NCBI GenBank assembly: GCA_964036045.1
Contig: OZ038384.1
Location: 58,067,355-58,131,354, forward strand
DNA from: Eutreptiella sp. 'Long Island Sound 2002'
Taxonomy: Eukaryota; Euglenozoa; Euglenophyceae; Eutreptiales; Eutreptiaceae
Reading direction: 5' to 3'
DNA: 64,000 bases
Shown in pieces: positions 51,557 to 62,239 of this stretch (the first letter of the stretch is position 1; each line of letters begins with the position of its first letter). Under the pieces are notes generated by a model. The model searched no databases and was not told the origin of the DNA. It was given only the letters and a program-made list of their open reading frames with translations. The position numbers were made by a program, and so were the translations under genes.

Positions 51557-52590
51557 TGGATCAGCGTGGGGAACGCTATGACCCAGTGGATACCACCCAG
51601 AGGGGGCTAGGAGGGTTCTTTGTGGAGCGGACCGAAATGAATCTGCACCGGTAAGGGAAGAATAGGGTTTTTTGGTCCTTTCACAGGCTCCCTTCATGCA
51701 CCCTCCTTCCCAAACCCCACTGTAGCCCACATTTGGAACACCCTCCCTCGAAAGGTCGATCCTGCCTGACCCCTCTGCTCCCGTTCAGCCTTGATTTCTG
51801 CGGGCTGACAGCCCCCCTGGGCAGCGGCATTATCCCTAACTCAAGTCAGCACAAGCACAACAGCAAAAGACGGGGGAAGGGAAGAGAACTACGGAACAAT
51901 GCAGAGACTTTACAGAGGATGCAGTGGATCCCACACGGGTCACACTGGGTCATAGGCATGCGTTGCAGTACCACTACCCACACCCACACCAAACAACGCC
52001 CTAAAATACACCGCCATTCAGTCCAAGGACGACGAACAAGGCCAAAGACTGCAGCAGACATGGCACTTGCAATGGTTGTGGTTGGGGAAACAGATCTGGT
52101 CTCTGACTGACTGACAGCACATTGTGTGGCGGGCAAGCTGCTGTACAGCTCTATGCACCCGTCTCGCAGGTCAATCCACTCAAAAACACATGAAGACCCC
52201 AAAGAATTCCGCAACTGTTATGCCTTCGCAAAGAAGTGGGGGCCTGTATGGAGGGCACATTCAAGGCAACCCCTGACGCCAGCATTTGAAACAATGGGCA
52301 TTTCAGAAATCCCTTCATGGCGAGTCAGTTCACCGGTGGTGCGAATGGGCTCATGAGGGTCATTTTCCTACAGACAGAGGAGCAATGTGCTCACAGAGGC
52401 TCGGGATTCAATCTGCTCTATGCATTCATGTTCTGACAGTGGCAACATATGGCACCACACGCTACGTTTCCGGCCTCCCACCCATACACAACTTACCATG
52501 CCACTGTTAACTATGACTTGAGACCTGTTCACCCATGACTCTGGGACTTGGGACCTTGAGACAGGACCTTCTGCACGCAGCCTTGTTACA
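51557..52590. other. No gene recognised
   Basis: Flank of the Penelope-like element. Frames at 51733-52110 and 52126-52356 are open but lack natural composition or motifs. Confidence 0.4.
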
Positions 52591-52596
52591 ATGGCA

Positions 52597-53304
52597 TTAA
52601 GTCGGGTACGGGTTCATGCTGCCTCCATCGTACTCGCCGCTGTGACCAGCTGACACTTTGGTGACACCGGCGAAATTATCTGTTGTCGGCCGTTGTTCCT
52701 GGTCATCATACTGGTCGTCCCTGCGCAGGCCAGACATGCGAGATTGGTCTCCATAATGGGAAGTATCAGTTGCATATGCGGAGGGATCATGAGTTTGCCC
52801 ATCGTAACCTGGCTCGTAAGTCGAAGTATATGCCCCTGGTCCTTGCTCTGGGTCGTACGTAGTCGAATAGGCATTTTGCGGGTCGTAAGCGGTCCCAGAA
52901 TCTGCAGTCGGGAGCAGCGAAACATCAACCGCTCCTACTGCTTCATTTTGACGCTTTTTCTTCTGGACCCGCTTCAGCTTGATGATGCACGCAATCAAAC
53001 AGCACCATGCAGCCAGCACCACGGTGACGATGACCGTGATGATGATGATACGAACTATGTGCGGCTTGCAACAGTCGCCTTCGTTGGATCCATTGTCATA
53101 GTATCCTCCCGTAACGCAGTGCTCCAAAGTTTGGTATTCGCAAACTGATTGCCTCTTGTACAACCACGTGCAAGTTCCACAATGGCATGAAGGCTCCGCA
53201 GCAGTGCGACAAATGCCTATTGCATCGGTGGTTTGCGCATTTGTGCTTGGCAACGCCGTAGCCATCAAAAGCAAAGTGAAGAGGAAGGTCACACTTCGAT
53301 CCAT
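52597..53304 (-). CDS. Small single-pass membrane protein with Tyr/Pro-rich tail
   Basis: ATG 53304 gives an uninterrupted 235-residue protein ending in TAA. Residues 1-24 are a signal peptide (MDRSVTFLFTLLLMATALPS, then TNAQ). The ectodomain (25-80) has eight Cys (32, 40, 42, 45, 55, 63, 78, 79), so a compact disulfide-bonded fold is likely. Residues about 83-108 form one hydrophobic helix (VRIIIITVIVTVVLAAWCCL), followed by a stop-transfer KLKRVQKKKRQ. The cytoplasmic tail has repeated Tyr-Asp/Glu-Pro motifs (AYDPQNAYSTTYDPEQGPG; YTSTYEPGYDG). No family is recognised. It is the cleanest gene in the window and is not associated with element features. Confidence 0.7.
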   Translation of the reverse strand: MDRSVTFLFTLLLMATALPSTNAQTTDAIGICRTAAEPSCHCGTCTWLYKRQSVCEYQTLEHCVTGGYYDNGSNEGDCCKPHIVRIIIITVIVTVVLAAWCCLIACIIKLKRVQKKKRQNEAVGAVDVSLLPTADSGTAYDPQNAYSTTYDPEQGPGAYTSTYEPGYDGQTHDPSAYATDTSHYGDQSRMSGLRRDDQYDDQEQRPTTDNFAGVTKVSAGHSGEYDGGSMNPYPT

Positions 53305-53489
53305 TGAATGCAAAACAAATGTAAACACTCAAAAACAAGAAAGAAAATGACCAATGCTTATGGTCATGGGGAGGGGGTGCGGTCGGCGTCAAGGGGTTGT
53401 TGGGGGCGGTGTGTCAAGGTTATTGTTGTTGTTGGGGAATGAGTGCTGGATACATAGCTACTGTATACCCCCGCGACACAGACATACGG

Positions 53490-53775
53490 TCATTGCTCAC
53501 CAGTTTCGAATGTTGCCTTGAGTTCGCCGACAATTCGGCTATCGAATGTTTCTTGGACTAAGTTAGGGCAACAACCTTGGTCGGGCCTTTCACGGAAGGG
53601 GATGATTAGGGGTTTGTGCCATGTTTTGGAGAACGCCCTGTACCTAACCCGTGCTTTGATGGAGGACAGTGCTGTGCAAGCAAATCTATCCGCCTGAGCG
53701 GGATCGGGCTGCCACTGCTGCCCATGCCAAGAAGGGCCCCAAGTCCAGGGAGCATGTTCCACTTTGCCACATGAA
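53490..53775 (-). CDS. Unrecognised terminal-exon-like segment
   Basis: The minus frame from about 53775 to TGA 53490 reads WTWGPSWHGQQWQPDPAQAD, RFACTALSSIKARVRYRAFS and LVQETFDSRIVGELKATFET. Upstream residues look like intron. It lies about 190 bp 5' of the membrane-protein gene on the same strand. It may be the last exon of a neighbouring gene. No domain is recognised. Confidence 0.35.
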
Positions 53776-54009
53776 GCCGGACCGCAAAATATGAAATCAA
53801 TAGTTGTGTGAATAGTCGTGGGCATGCAAACAAGTAGGTGTGACTGAAACGAGAAAATCAAAGCACCCGTGCCACAACGAGCGCAGCGCGCACACCAACA
53901 AACAAGCGCGAACACAGATTGTCTGATGAAAGTGTGTGTAGGACACATTGAAAGAGAAAGCTTTGGCGACATAGAAGAGTCAGTTTTATGAATATATGGA
54001 TGCATGCAT

Positions 54010-55660
54010 TACATTTGTGGCCCTGCCGGCGATGTCTCATTTCTTGTGTGCTGTTGTATGTACAGAAGATGTGAATATGATTGCTGCAGACCCGGCAAGG
54101 GTCGTACGACTTTTCGAGACTTCGTTTACCATACGGAGACTTCAATAGTGAAGAGTTCGTGGTGAATCAGATGAGACTTGGGTCTTTTGCCGTGCTGCCA
54201 AGGGTGTGTTGGACTTCGTAATTTTGGAGATAATTTTACTATAAAAAACGTTTGGGACAACTAGGTGGGTGTAAAATCAAAATCAAATCAAAAGAAGTAG
54301 ATAGCCGACGGAGAGCCTAGAGCGGACGGAGACCCATTCTGGGACATAACCTGAGATTAAGGCTAAGAATTTGCGCAATATCTAGAACTGCAAGATAAGT
54401 GATGACACTAGCACAACACATGTGCATTTGGATTGATCGATGGTAAGCTCATTACTTTGCTGAAACTTTGCATTCGCGCTCAAAAGAGCTGCAACGTGAA
54501 ATGATTGCGGCAAGTAGGATTTAAAATTTTCGTGAAAAATGAGGATTTTAAATTTCAGGTGAAATATAACGTGAAAATTTCGTGAAATTTTCGATTTTTT
54601 TGAAAAGTATGAAAATTATGAAATTTATGGTCCCAATGGGAAGGCGGAGGTTATATAACATCATAGCACTGAATCCTGGCACCTATAACCAAGCCCTTGA
54701 TGAAAGACATTGATGGACGCATCACAATTGGAATGGCGAAGTCCACAAACAATATGATGGATGCCAATGGCAATGATATACTTATGCGTGGCACAACTTC
54801 ATGTAGTTGACACGAATGAAGACTTTAGTTGCCAACATGGAAAAACTCAGGCGCTCCCGATTAGCACATTGCCAGTCGGCTGAGCTAAACACTCGCTCCG
54901 TCGGGGCTTGGCTGGCTGGAAGACAAGCCACAACCTTGCCCAATGCAGCTGCTGGAGAGGAAGCATGGAGGGCTTTTTGGGTTGCGTGGGTTTGGGGGGG
55001 GGGGGCAGGGCAAGGGGTTTGGGTTTCTCGGCGGGGGGGGGGGCTTTGCTGGGGAGGTGCTGCGGGGGCTACCGGGGGTGGGGGGGCTCAACCCACAACT
55101 GCACAGCAGGATCTCCTCGTCAGCACACCCCTCCCACCCCAACTCCCCCATGTACTCCACTACGGTAAAGTGTCCCCAGGTGCTCAAGTTCTTGTTTTTC
55201 ATGTTGTCTATAAAAAAAGAAGGAACGGCAAATTTTCATTGAAATTTTCGTTTGAAAGATAAACTTAAATTTCGTTGAAAATTTCGTTGAAAATTACCTT
55301 GAAAATTTCGCTTGTAAATTTCGTTCGAATCCTAGCGGCAAGGCAACATAAATACAAACATTATAGAAAAATACAAAACATCTGTGCACGCACTTTGCAT
55401 GATAGTCACCATGCCAGTTACATTTTCGACCGTTCTGATCTCTTGAAGCATAGCAATAGGGGAGGAAGAGAGCAGGATGCCGAAGCACAGTTGTTCACAG
55501 TTCTCTAAGTTCAAATGTGTCGTAAACTTCATGTGTGAGGTGACCTTGCGTTGAATGCATTGGATGAAATTGGAAATTCTGGAGAGTTTCGAGCAACTTC
55601 TGGACAACAACATGACGGTATCAATAGATAAGGTAATAGTTGTGCTAGTGCTATATTTTG
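54010..55660. repeat. AT-rich region with GAAAATTTCG repeats
   Basis: gaaaatttcgttgaaaattt-type words recur at about 54515-54605 and 55235-55332, flanking a 600-bp block with G runs (54985-55085). The flanks may be terminal repeats of a small element. No gene is seen; the GC-rich frames between are low-complexity. Confidence 0.45.
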
Positions 55661-55689
55661 ACATCAATTGAACGCACAAACTTATCAGC

Positions 55690-56206
55690 ACAACTTAGTG
55701 TGTTCGCCGCTCCGATTCCTCGCAATGAACATGAAGGAAGGTATAGGGAAGTAGTACTTGAGAAATGTACCCCTTCTCATCAGCATGTGCAGGGCGAATG
55801 GGGGTTGACGGAGGATCAACAAGACTTGGGGCTCGGTTGTCGCACAAAGACCATGAGGCATATCCCTTGCCTCCCTCAGTTTCCTTTTCAAGCTTGCTTG
55901 ATGGAAGACGAATGTCCAACCAAATTACTGCCCAAAATGAACATGTCAGGGGAAGAAGAGAAGGCGAAGACAAGGCACAAGTTGTATCTGGATACGGTCA
56001 TCAATAGTCTGAAAGTCCTCCGACCAAGGACAGTAGACGGAAAGAAGGCGAAGGCTGTCCAAGGCACAGTGCAGTGCCGGAGCCTTCTGGACACGACTTG
56101 TGCCAAGGATGAGCGGTTACAACAACAAGGAGTCACCATGAATCTGACTCTGATTTCTTATATTGTGCCCCATCTATCCACATCTACATGTTCAAAAGGA
56201 AAATAA
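55690..56206 (+). CDS. Unrecognised coding-like frame
   Basis: An open plus frame with polar, natural composition: PRNEHEGRYREVVLEKCTPS, HQHVQGEWGLTEDQQDLGLG, MNMSGEEEKAKTRHKLYLDT, VINSLKVLRPRTVDGKKAKA. There is no upstream ATG in frame at a sensible place, so it may be an internal exon. The antisense strand has shorter frames. No domain is recognised. Confidence 0.3.
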
Positions 56207-56209
56207 GTA

Positions 56210-57800
56210 CACAAGAGGCGGCGTGAGTTCTCTCCATCGATGTGTCAAATACCACGTTTGTCTGCATGCTCTTCTCGTGGAAGGGCGGTTATACATTTTG
56301 CTTTTCAACAAGTGGATTTGGATATTAATGAGTCAGAATATGAGAAATCATACTCAAATTCATGGTGTGTGTCTGCATGCTCTTCTCGTGAGGGGGCAGT
56401 TGGCTGCTCCTTGGGACACGTGCGGTGGGCTCACTTGTGCTTGTGTGCTCACGTCGTGCCTGCCTCCCCCTCCCGTTGACATTGCTGGTAACCACACTAA
56501 CCACACGGTAACCCCCCGAAAAAGGGCTGAACGGCTGCTTGTAAACGCACGGCAAGTTAGATTTGGGATGTTAGCGTCATAAATTGATAACTCAATAATA
56601 ATAATGAGTAAATTAGGGTAACTTCACCCTGCAGGCTCAGCCTCCCCCCTAACCATATGAGGGCTCAAGGGGCGCCGCGGAATTCAAATACGGCTGCGCT
56701 TCCGCGCGGTCAATTTTCCAGTCCCCCCCAACCATTTTCTGAGGGTACAGAACGGTTTAAAAAACTAGTTATGTAGCCGAATCTATCGATCAGTGAGTAA
56801 TTTACCTAGCAGGATTGCCGCTGCCTCTGCACAGCTCCTATTTGGCCTAGACTTTGCACCGATGTGGCCCACAACTCCCGAGCGGACAGCGCATCCACAA
56901 ATTTCTTTTCATCTATCTCTTTAGGATTTAAAACAAGGTAGATTCCAATCTTCACATTTATGGCCGTGTGCGCTAGCGGGTTATTGGAATTTGTATGTAT
57001 TATGTGCAAACAGGCACACTTTGAAACAGTGGTATTGGTGTACTCTATGGGTAACATACGTGGCCGGAACTTTTGGGGTTTATGGTTTGAACCCTAATGG
57101 GCACTTTTCCGCACAGCCCCAAAACTATCACCTCAACACGGAACCCTTTTTACAATCTCAACATCGAGGCTCGGGGGGGTGCTCGGATCAGTCTATATCT
57201 ATTGTTCCAATATTTGTCTTGTTGTAAAACACAACAAAAATGCCACTTTGGGGGCCCATCAGCTCGTTAGAAAAAATTTTCCCCACTGGGGTTCGAACCA
57301 AGGACCCAAAAATATGGGGTAGCTATTGTGACCGCTGGTGTAGCCTCGCATCCAACATGCAATCAGGTGTCACCATGATATGGTATAAGCAAAAAAACCT
57401 GTTTGCACTAAAAAGCACAATTCTGGATGGCACCAAGACAAGGGGGGGTAGATCGTCCATCTTTCTACCTACTTTGATCACCTGGAGCCAGAACCCCCCA
57501 GAAGTGGACGAAGCCCGACAGTAAATGGTAACGCTCTGAGAAGGGTCCTACCGTCTCCAAAATGCACAGGACGAAAGGAGCATAGAGTTTGAGTCTCGAA
57601 CTACTTTAGGGCGCTTGTCCCGTGCGTTTTCGAGCCGATATGTTGGAGAACCGACGGCGAACTTTTGGCCTCTCAGGGCCCAGTTCTCTGGTGAAAAACT
57701 GAGTGGATGGCTGCATAGGTGCAACTATAAACCGGACCCTCACGCCCCCCTCCTAAGGTAGAAACCCTTGCAAATGAGCACAAAACCACAAAGAACAAAG
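56210..57800. other. No protein gene recognised
   Basis: A duplicated word (gtctgcatgctcttctcgtg) occurs at about 56261 and 56370. The rest shows no protein-like frame apart from short pieces. A tRNA-like sequence is listed separately. Confidence 0.4.
57272..57350 (-). other. tRNA-like sequence, possible SINE head
   Basis: On the minus strand a weak A-box-like GGCTACACCAGCGG and a good B-box GGTTCGAACCC occur in order, about 35 bases apart. The acceptor stem does not pair, so it is not a functional tRNA. It may be a tRNA-derived repeat like that at 20516. Confidence 0.25.
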
Positions 57801-57942
57801 TTGGCACATACATTTCACTCCAACCATTGCTCTAGTTGGGTGACAAGTTGCTCCTTGTTCCCACCAAGGCGCAAAATATCATCCAGACCAGGGGACTTCT
57901 GCTTCAACGCACATGTTGCTTGCTTCAACACGTCCACTGTAA

Positions 57943-59519
57943 GGACCCGTCTTTTTTTTAAATCGTGAAGCTGTAGCTTCAGAGGGGGGGGGGGGGGGTT
58001 GGGGCCGGCTTCACAGCTGGAGAAATTTGTGCAATGCCAAATTTGGACCTGATTTGGCGGATTTGGGGCCTGTGGTGGCGGCGCGCTCCCTGCCTTCGGC
58101 GGCGCGCTCACAGCAGGCCAGCCCATCGACGGCCTTAACAACGATGCTAATAGTGTTAGTTCTATCCAATTGCCAATTAGGACACGATTCGGAAACAAGG
58201 GTGACTCCGGTGGATGATAGAAGGCCCGGAGTTAAGGATCTGGCTAAACCCTGGTGTGGTGCCTCAGCCCACACCGGCTGTCCCCCTTGGGTGCTCCCGA
58301 CGCCGTCCCTCAAAATGAGGCGGACGAGGAAGACCCCTCACCCCTGCATGTGGTATATGATAGTAAGACGTCACTGGAAAAGTTGTCTTCCACCCCTGAG
58401 TTGATGGCATTGAGGAATAAGGCTCAATTTTTGATGGCACATTGCCGTGTATCCATAAATAGTGTGGATTTCAACATTTGTGATGCCGAATCATGCCACC
58501 ATTGTACCAAGGTCCGCCAAAAGTGGAGGGACGTCACCCCCGACCCTTTGCCAAAGGTTCCCAAGTTTCTGGACCCCGTGGAGGGGAGTGCGGGTTTGGA
58601 GGGTCATTTCCCTACATATTTGGAGTCCATTGATGCATGTCGCGAGCTCCCCGAGGGTATCCCACTTGCGAAAGGGGAAAGTGTGTTTGTCTGCCCTTTG
58701 TGTCCATGTTGGAAGACCCTCAAACACGCCACTTTGAAGCGACACATGCGAGTGGTGCATGGACGGTCCAAACGCAACCTCTCCCAAAAGCCCCCGCCCA
58801 AAAGGGCCAAAAGGGCCAAAGCCTACCGGGGAGTAGATAAGGTTGTCCCTCACAAGCGCCGCGGGGAAGAAGAGAGTGAAGGGGAGGACGAGGCAGAGGT
58901 AGAGGCCATTGTTGGGAAAGCGATGCGGGATGGGGTGGTGCATTATGTAGTTCGGTGGAAAGGGTATGGGGAGGGGGATGACACAGAGGAGCCCGCAGAG
59001 TCATTGCGCCATTGTCAGGACTTGGTAGATGCATATGAGAGAGAAAATGGTGATGAGACCATGTATGAGCCTGAAAGGATCATCAAATCAGTAAAAAGGC
59101 GCGGGAAGGTGCATTATCAAGTGCGCTGGAAGGGGTTTGGGGCAGAGAGCGACACCGTCGAACCGGAGGATAACCTGCCGCCGTGGCTTCTTGAGCAGTT
59201 CAGGTGTGATTCAGGTGTCGTTGACATTTAGATAACTCCATTGGATGTCTACTGTTGTTTCCAGTCGTTGAGGTGACTCCGACGCAAATGATCAATGAGG
59301 TCACACTTTGGTGTCCATTAATGCTTCAATTGCTTGTGTTTTGTTTGTGGGTTCCAAAAGGGAGGGCGTTTTCATGTGCAACACTGGTTAGTAAAGGAAT
59401 ACGCAAAGCTGGTAGGCAACCACTTGCAGATTTGGTCGGGCAGCTTCACCGGGAGGGGGGGGGGGGGGGTCTTGGCCTTCTGAAGCTACAGCTTCAGGTT
59501 TTGAAAAAAAGACGGGTCC
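57943..59519. mobile_element. 1.58-kb TIR element with TAA target duplication
   Basis: Both ends start GGACCCGTCTTTTTTT and continue for about 41 bp with three mismatches. The inner part is itself a near-palindrome, TGAAGCTGTAGCTTCA. Each end is flanked by TAA (57940-57942 and 59520-59522), which fits the 3-bp TWA duplication of PIF/Harbinger-type elements. Runs of about 14-15 G or C follow each TIR. No transposase is inside; the cargo is a zinc-finger/chromodomain ORF on the plus strand. Confidence 0.7.
58254..59231 (+). CDS. C2H2 zinc finger and double chromodomain protein
   Basis: A frame of 325 codons without interruption. There is a Cys cluster (CDAESCHHC, about 76-84), a C2H2-like finger (CPLCPCWKTLKHATLKRH, Cys147/150, His164/169), a basic NLS-like stretch (PPKRAKRAKA), an acidic hinge, then two chromodomains: about 214-262 (VVHYVVRWKGYGEGDDTEEP) and 272-316 (KVHYQVRWKGFGAESDTVEP). 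These usually bind methylated histone tails. There is no ATG at the start (58254 is GTG); an AG at 58269 may be a splice acceptor. The frame ends at TAG 59229, with TGA 17 codons further on. It is embedded in the TIR element. It could be a captured host gene or an element-encoded targeting protein. Confidence 0.7.
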   Translation: MWCLSPHRLSPLGAPDAVPQNEADEEDPSPLHVVYDSKTSLEKLSSTPELMALRNKAQFLMAHCRVSINSVDFNICDAESCHHCTKVRQKWRDVTPDPLPKVPKFLDPVEGSAGLEGHFPTYLESIDACRELPEGIPLAKGESVFVCPLCPCWKTLKHATLKRHMRVVHGRSKRNLSQKPPPKRAKRAKAYRGVDKVVPHKRRGEEESEGEDEAEVEAIVGKAMRDGVVHYVVRWKGYGEGDDTEEPAESLRHCQDLVDAYERENGDETMYEPERIIKSVKRRGKVHYQVRWKGFGAESDTVEPEDNLPPWLLEQFRCDSGVVDI

Positions 59520-60215
59520 TAAGGCTAGATGGGTTACCTCCACTAATCCATGCTCCCGTAGGCGCCCTAACAAGACATCGAATCGTGCATTTGCTTGCTT
59601 TCGGGCCTCAGTTTGTTTCCCTTCCTCTAGCAAGTTGTGAAACCGTTCAATGTAATACTTCGTGGTTGTGGTCTTCGGGTTGTCGAGTCGCTCGCGAGCA
59701 TGTGGCATAGCGTCCCGTATTTCCATGGGGTTAAGTGCTGCAATGATTAGGGTCCTCGTTTTTTGTTGCCTTTCAAAAACCATTCGCAAATACTGCAAAT
59801 ACTGGAAGACCGTTTCCCCCCACCGGTTTGTGGTTTGTAGTGTGCCTTGCTCATCGGTTATGTTCAAGGTTAGGTGCTTTTGGAACACATGGGAAAGGCT
59901 TTGGATAAAGAGGAAGACAAGATCCTTCTGTCCGTGGGAAGGGTTAGGTATTCTGGAATGAGAAGGCGAGGATCTTGCTCCCAAGCCAACACCTTGTCCC
60001 ACCATGGCTTCAGAAATTTCTGGTAGTCTTGCCCTGTGGTGGTACCAAGATGATGACTTTGATGCGGTCGAATTCTAGTTGGGTTGCGACCCCGATATCT
60101 CCATTTCGCCGTGCCCCTTGAGCCACCCGACTGACCACGAAGCCGCCAACGTTCCAGTCATGACCAAAGATTCATGGATGTGGACGTTTTGAGGTAAAGA
60201 AAAAACAAAGATTGT

Positions 60216-60638
60216 GTGGTGGATTGCAATATTTTTTTTGGATGCCCCAACGGATACCATCCTGTCAGAAATCTGGAATTATGTGTATTGGGAGAAGATG
60301 AAAGTGTGGATGCAACAACTCAACAGCTAGCAGCCACTTTGTATGAAAGACTTCACGCGGAACATGGTTACACGAAATTCGTCGCATTTCTACAAAGGTA
60401 TGAGATTTGCAATTTGTTTGGGAAGCAACGGTGCTCCTCTTGCCAACATGGTCCATTGCCCGTGCCCTTGCGTTTACCCTGCCTAGCCCAAATGTTGCTC
60501 CGCTTGCGTAATCCATTGACGAGTCCTTTGTTGTGCTTTGCTTGTGATCGTATTGTGGTGACGAGTCCTTGCAAAAAATCATCGCGAAACACCATTACTA
60601 CTCCACATGGTGTGCGGTGGTTGTACATGGTAGAATAG
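60216..60638 (+). CDS. Unrecognised coding-like frame with Cys pairs
   Basis: From about 60255 the frame reads NLELCVLGEDESVDATTQQL, AATLYERLHAEHGYTKFVAF, LQRYEICNLFGKQRCSSCQH, then CFACDRIVV. Two CxxC pairs could bind zinc. The C-terminal 30 residues look less natural. It lies divergently upstream of the SAP-domain gene. No family is recognised. Confidence 0.35.
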   Translation: MVDCNIFFGCPNGYHPVRNLELCVLGEDESVDATTQQLAATLYERLHAEHGYTKFVAFLQRYEICNLFGKQRCSSCQHGPLPVPLRLPCLAQMLLRLRNPLTSPLLCFACDRIVVTSPCKKSSRNTITTPHGVRWLYMVE

Positions 60639-60639
60639 G

Positions 60640-61900
60640 TCAAGCAGACCCTCAATACCCTCACTCATCGAAAATAACGGTCACCTGAGTTTGTTGAACA
60701 TTCCATGTTCTTCACCAATTTAGCCTCTCCGTCGAGCCGCCAATGGTGTATGAACACCAATTTGTCGAAGTTTTTAGCAAATGTTGCAATTGGCCGGATT
60801 TCAAACTGCTCGATCTATTTGACTGCCTAGGTATGCAATGGTGCCCTCTCATCGGTGTTTTCTCACACTGAAAACTGGGAATTACTATTGTGCACATGTG
60901 AGAATTGATATGTAGTCCGCATGCGCTAGTTTTTTTTGTCGGGTTCATCTTGTTGCCCTGCTTTTGAATTTGTGCATCTCAATATCTGAATATGGTGCAT
61001 TGTTGGCTTGCATGCGTGTCCAATTGATGTCATTTGCATGCAAATTTTTTTGATTTGTTGTCATTTGCATACCATGTACAAGAAGAACAAACGCTAACGC
61101 CCAAGGGGATATTGTGGATGTTTTTTAGCACATGGTGGGTCATGGCACGGGACCGAGTGGATTTCTCTCAATCGCGGAGCTACTGTACTTGCACTGGCCA
61201 CCCACTTCTTCCTTGCATGTGCACACAGCAAGTTAATGACCTTGGCTCAACCATAGGCACACCTTGCGCTCCTACTTTGTAATTTGCGCTGTGTGCGGCG
61301 ACCGCTCGGGGAACTTTGCCACATTTTGGATATTTGCCTTTCTGCCAAGCATCGCTAAGAAAAAGGAACAACAACACCACGTCGCCCGTCACCCGGCATG
61401 AAGGGAGACAAGGTGAGGGGGTATTTTTTTGCTCCAAACTTGGATTGGGGGTTAAGTGCCCACAACATAGCGTGTCCACACGCGCAGGGTAGTAAGTGGT
61501 CCATGTGACACCACATTTTGGCCATCTTGTGGTCATTTTGAAGTATTGCTGTCCCCGCAATCCCCGCAATTCCCGGAATCTATTAAAAAACATGTGTTCC
61601 GGAGAAAGCCACGTACGCACACGGTTTTCCCAGAGAAAATCCATGCATGAACACATTTTTTCTAAAACCAAGGTACTGCTATTGGCGGGTCTGCATCCGC
61701 CCAATATGCTTCTATTGCCGTTGCCCGGCAAGAAGTTGCCATGTGCCACACTTCCCTTCCACCCATAGTACGCTACCGAGACAATTTTCAAATGCATTTG
61801 TGAGCAGTTTGTCGTTTGTTGTGCTCTGCCATTACACACCTGCCGTTCTTCAACAGCCCGGTTTTAGTTGTGCAAAGTGCCTTGCACAATGGAGCTGCGC
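60640..61900. other. No gene recognised
   Basis: Short ORFs on both strands without motifs. Confidence 0.4.
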
Positions 61901-61904
61901 CAGC

Positions 61905-61975
61905 CCGGGGGGGGGGGGTTCGGCCAGCCAACCAGCCAGCCACCTAGCCAGCCACCCAGCCAACCACCATTGCTT
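61905..61975. repeat. G run and (ccagccaa)n minisatellite
   Basis: A run of about 11 G at 61907-61917 precedes seven or eight irregular copies of ccagccaa/ccagccac. Related G-run plus cagcca words occur near 62560-62600 and 63830-63890. Confidence 0.75.
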
Positions 61976-62029
61976 TGTACATGCATGTTTGCCTCACCGC
62001 CCTTGCTCTCAAGATCTCAAGATGCTGTC

Positions 62030-62232
62030 ACCAATCCATGGAGTTCCAAACCATTCCATGCTCCGTGATTTGCGAATGGGATCAGGGAAACAAAACAATT
62101 CCTTTTGCAAATGTGGTGCATGATGACATGCCTGTTTCCCATGACAAGTATCAAGGTTACTATGTTCTGACCCAAAAGGTGAATGACTTTGTGTTGGGTT
62201 ACATGTCGCGGAATGAGGAGTTGGAGACGTAA
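62030..62232 (+). CDS. Short unrecognised exon-like segment
   Basis: The frame MEFQTIPCSVICEWDQGNKT, IPFANVVHDDMPVSHDKYQG, YYVLTQKVNDFVLGYMSRNE ends at TAA 62230. Composition is natural and unlike neighbouring frames. No motif is recognised; it may be the 3' exon of a gene whose other exons are not visible. Confidence 0.35.
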
Positions 62233-62239
62233 ATGTTCT

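Larger units (their letters stand above)
57815..60080 (-). pseudogene. SAP-domain gene interrupted by a TIR element
   Basis: Minus-strand coding lies on both sides of the element at 57943-59519. Upstream pieces (about 60080-59525): DYQKFLKPWWDKVLAWEQDP, SLSHVFQKHLTLNITDEQGT, RWGETVFQYLQYLRMVFERQ, RERLDNPKTTTTKYYIERFH, FDVLLGRLREHGLVEVTHLA. Downstream piece (57937-57815): VDVLKQATCALKQKSPGLDD then ILRLGGNKEQLVTQLEQWLE, which fits the end of a SAP DNA-binding motif. Removing the element and one TAA copy leaves the halves out of frame by one base, so another change has occurred or the element sat in an intron. The main domain is unknown. Confidence 0.45.

Noticed and set aside
59229-59282. Chromodomain frame extended past TAG 59229 to the next TGA
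   Set aside because: The 17 extra residues have no support; TAG is kept as the end, although it is noted as ambiguous.
60005-60260. TAG at 60075 as another sense TAG
   Set aside because: A different frame there reads more naturally (DYQKFLKPWWDKVLAWEQ), so the TAG frame is probably not the coding one.
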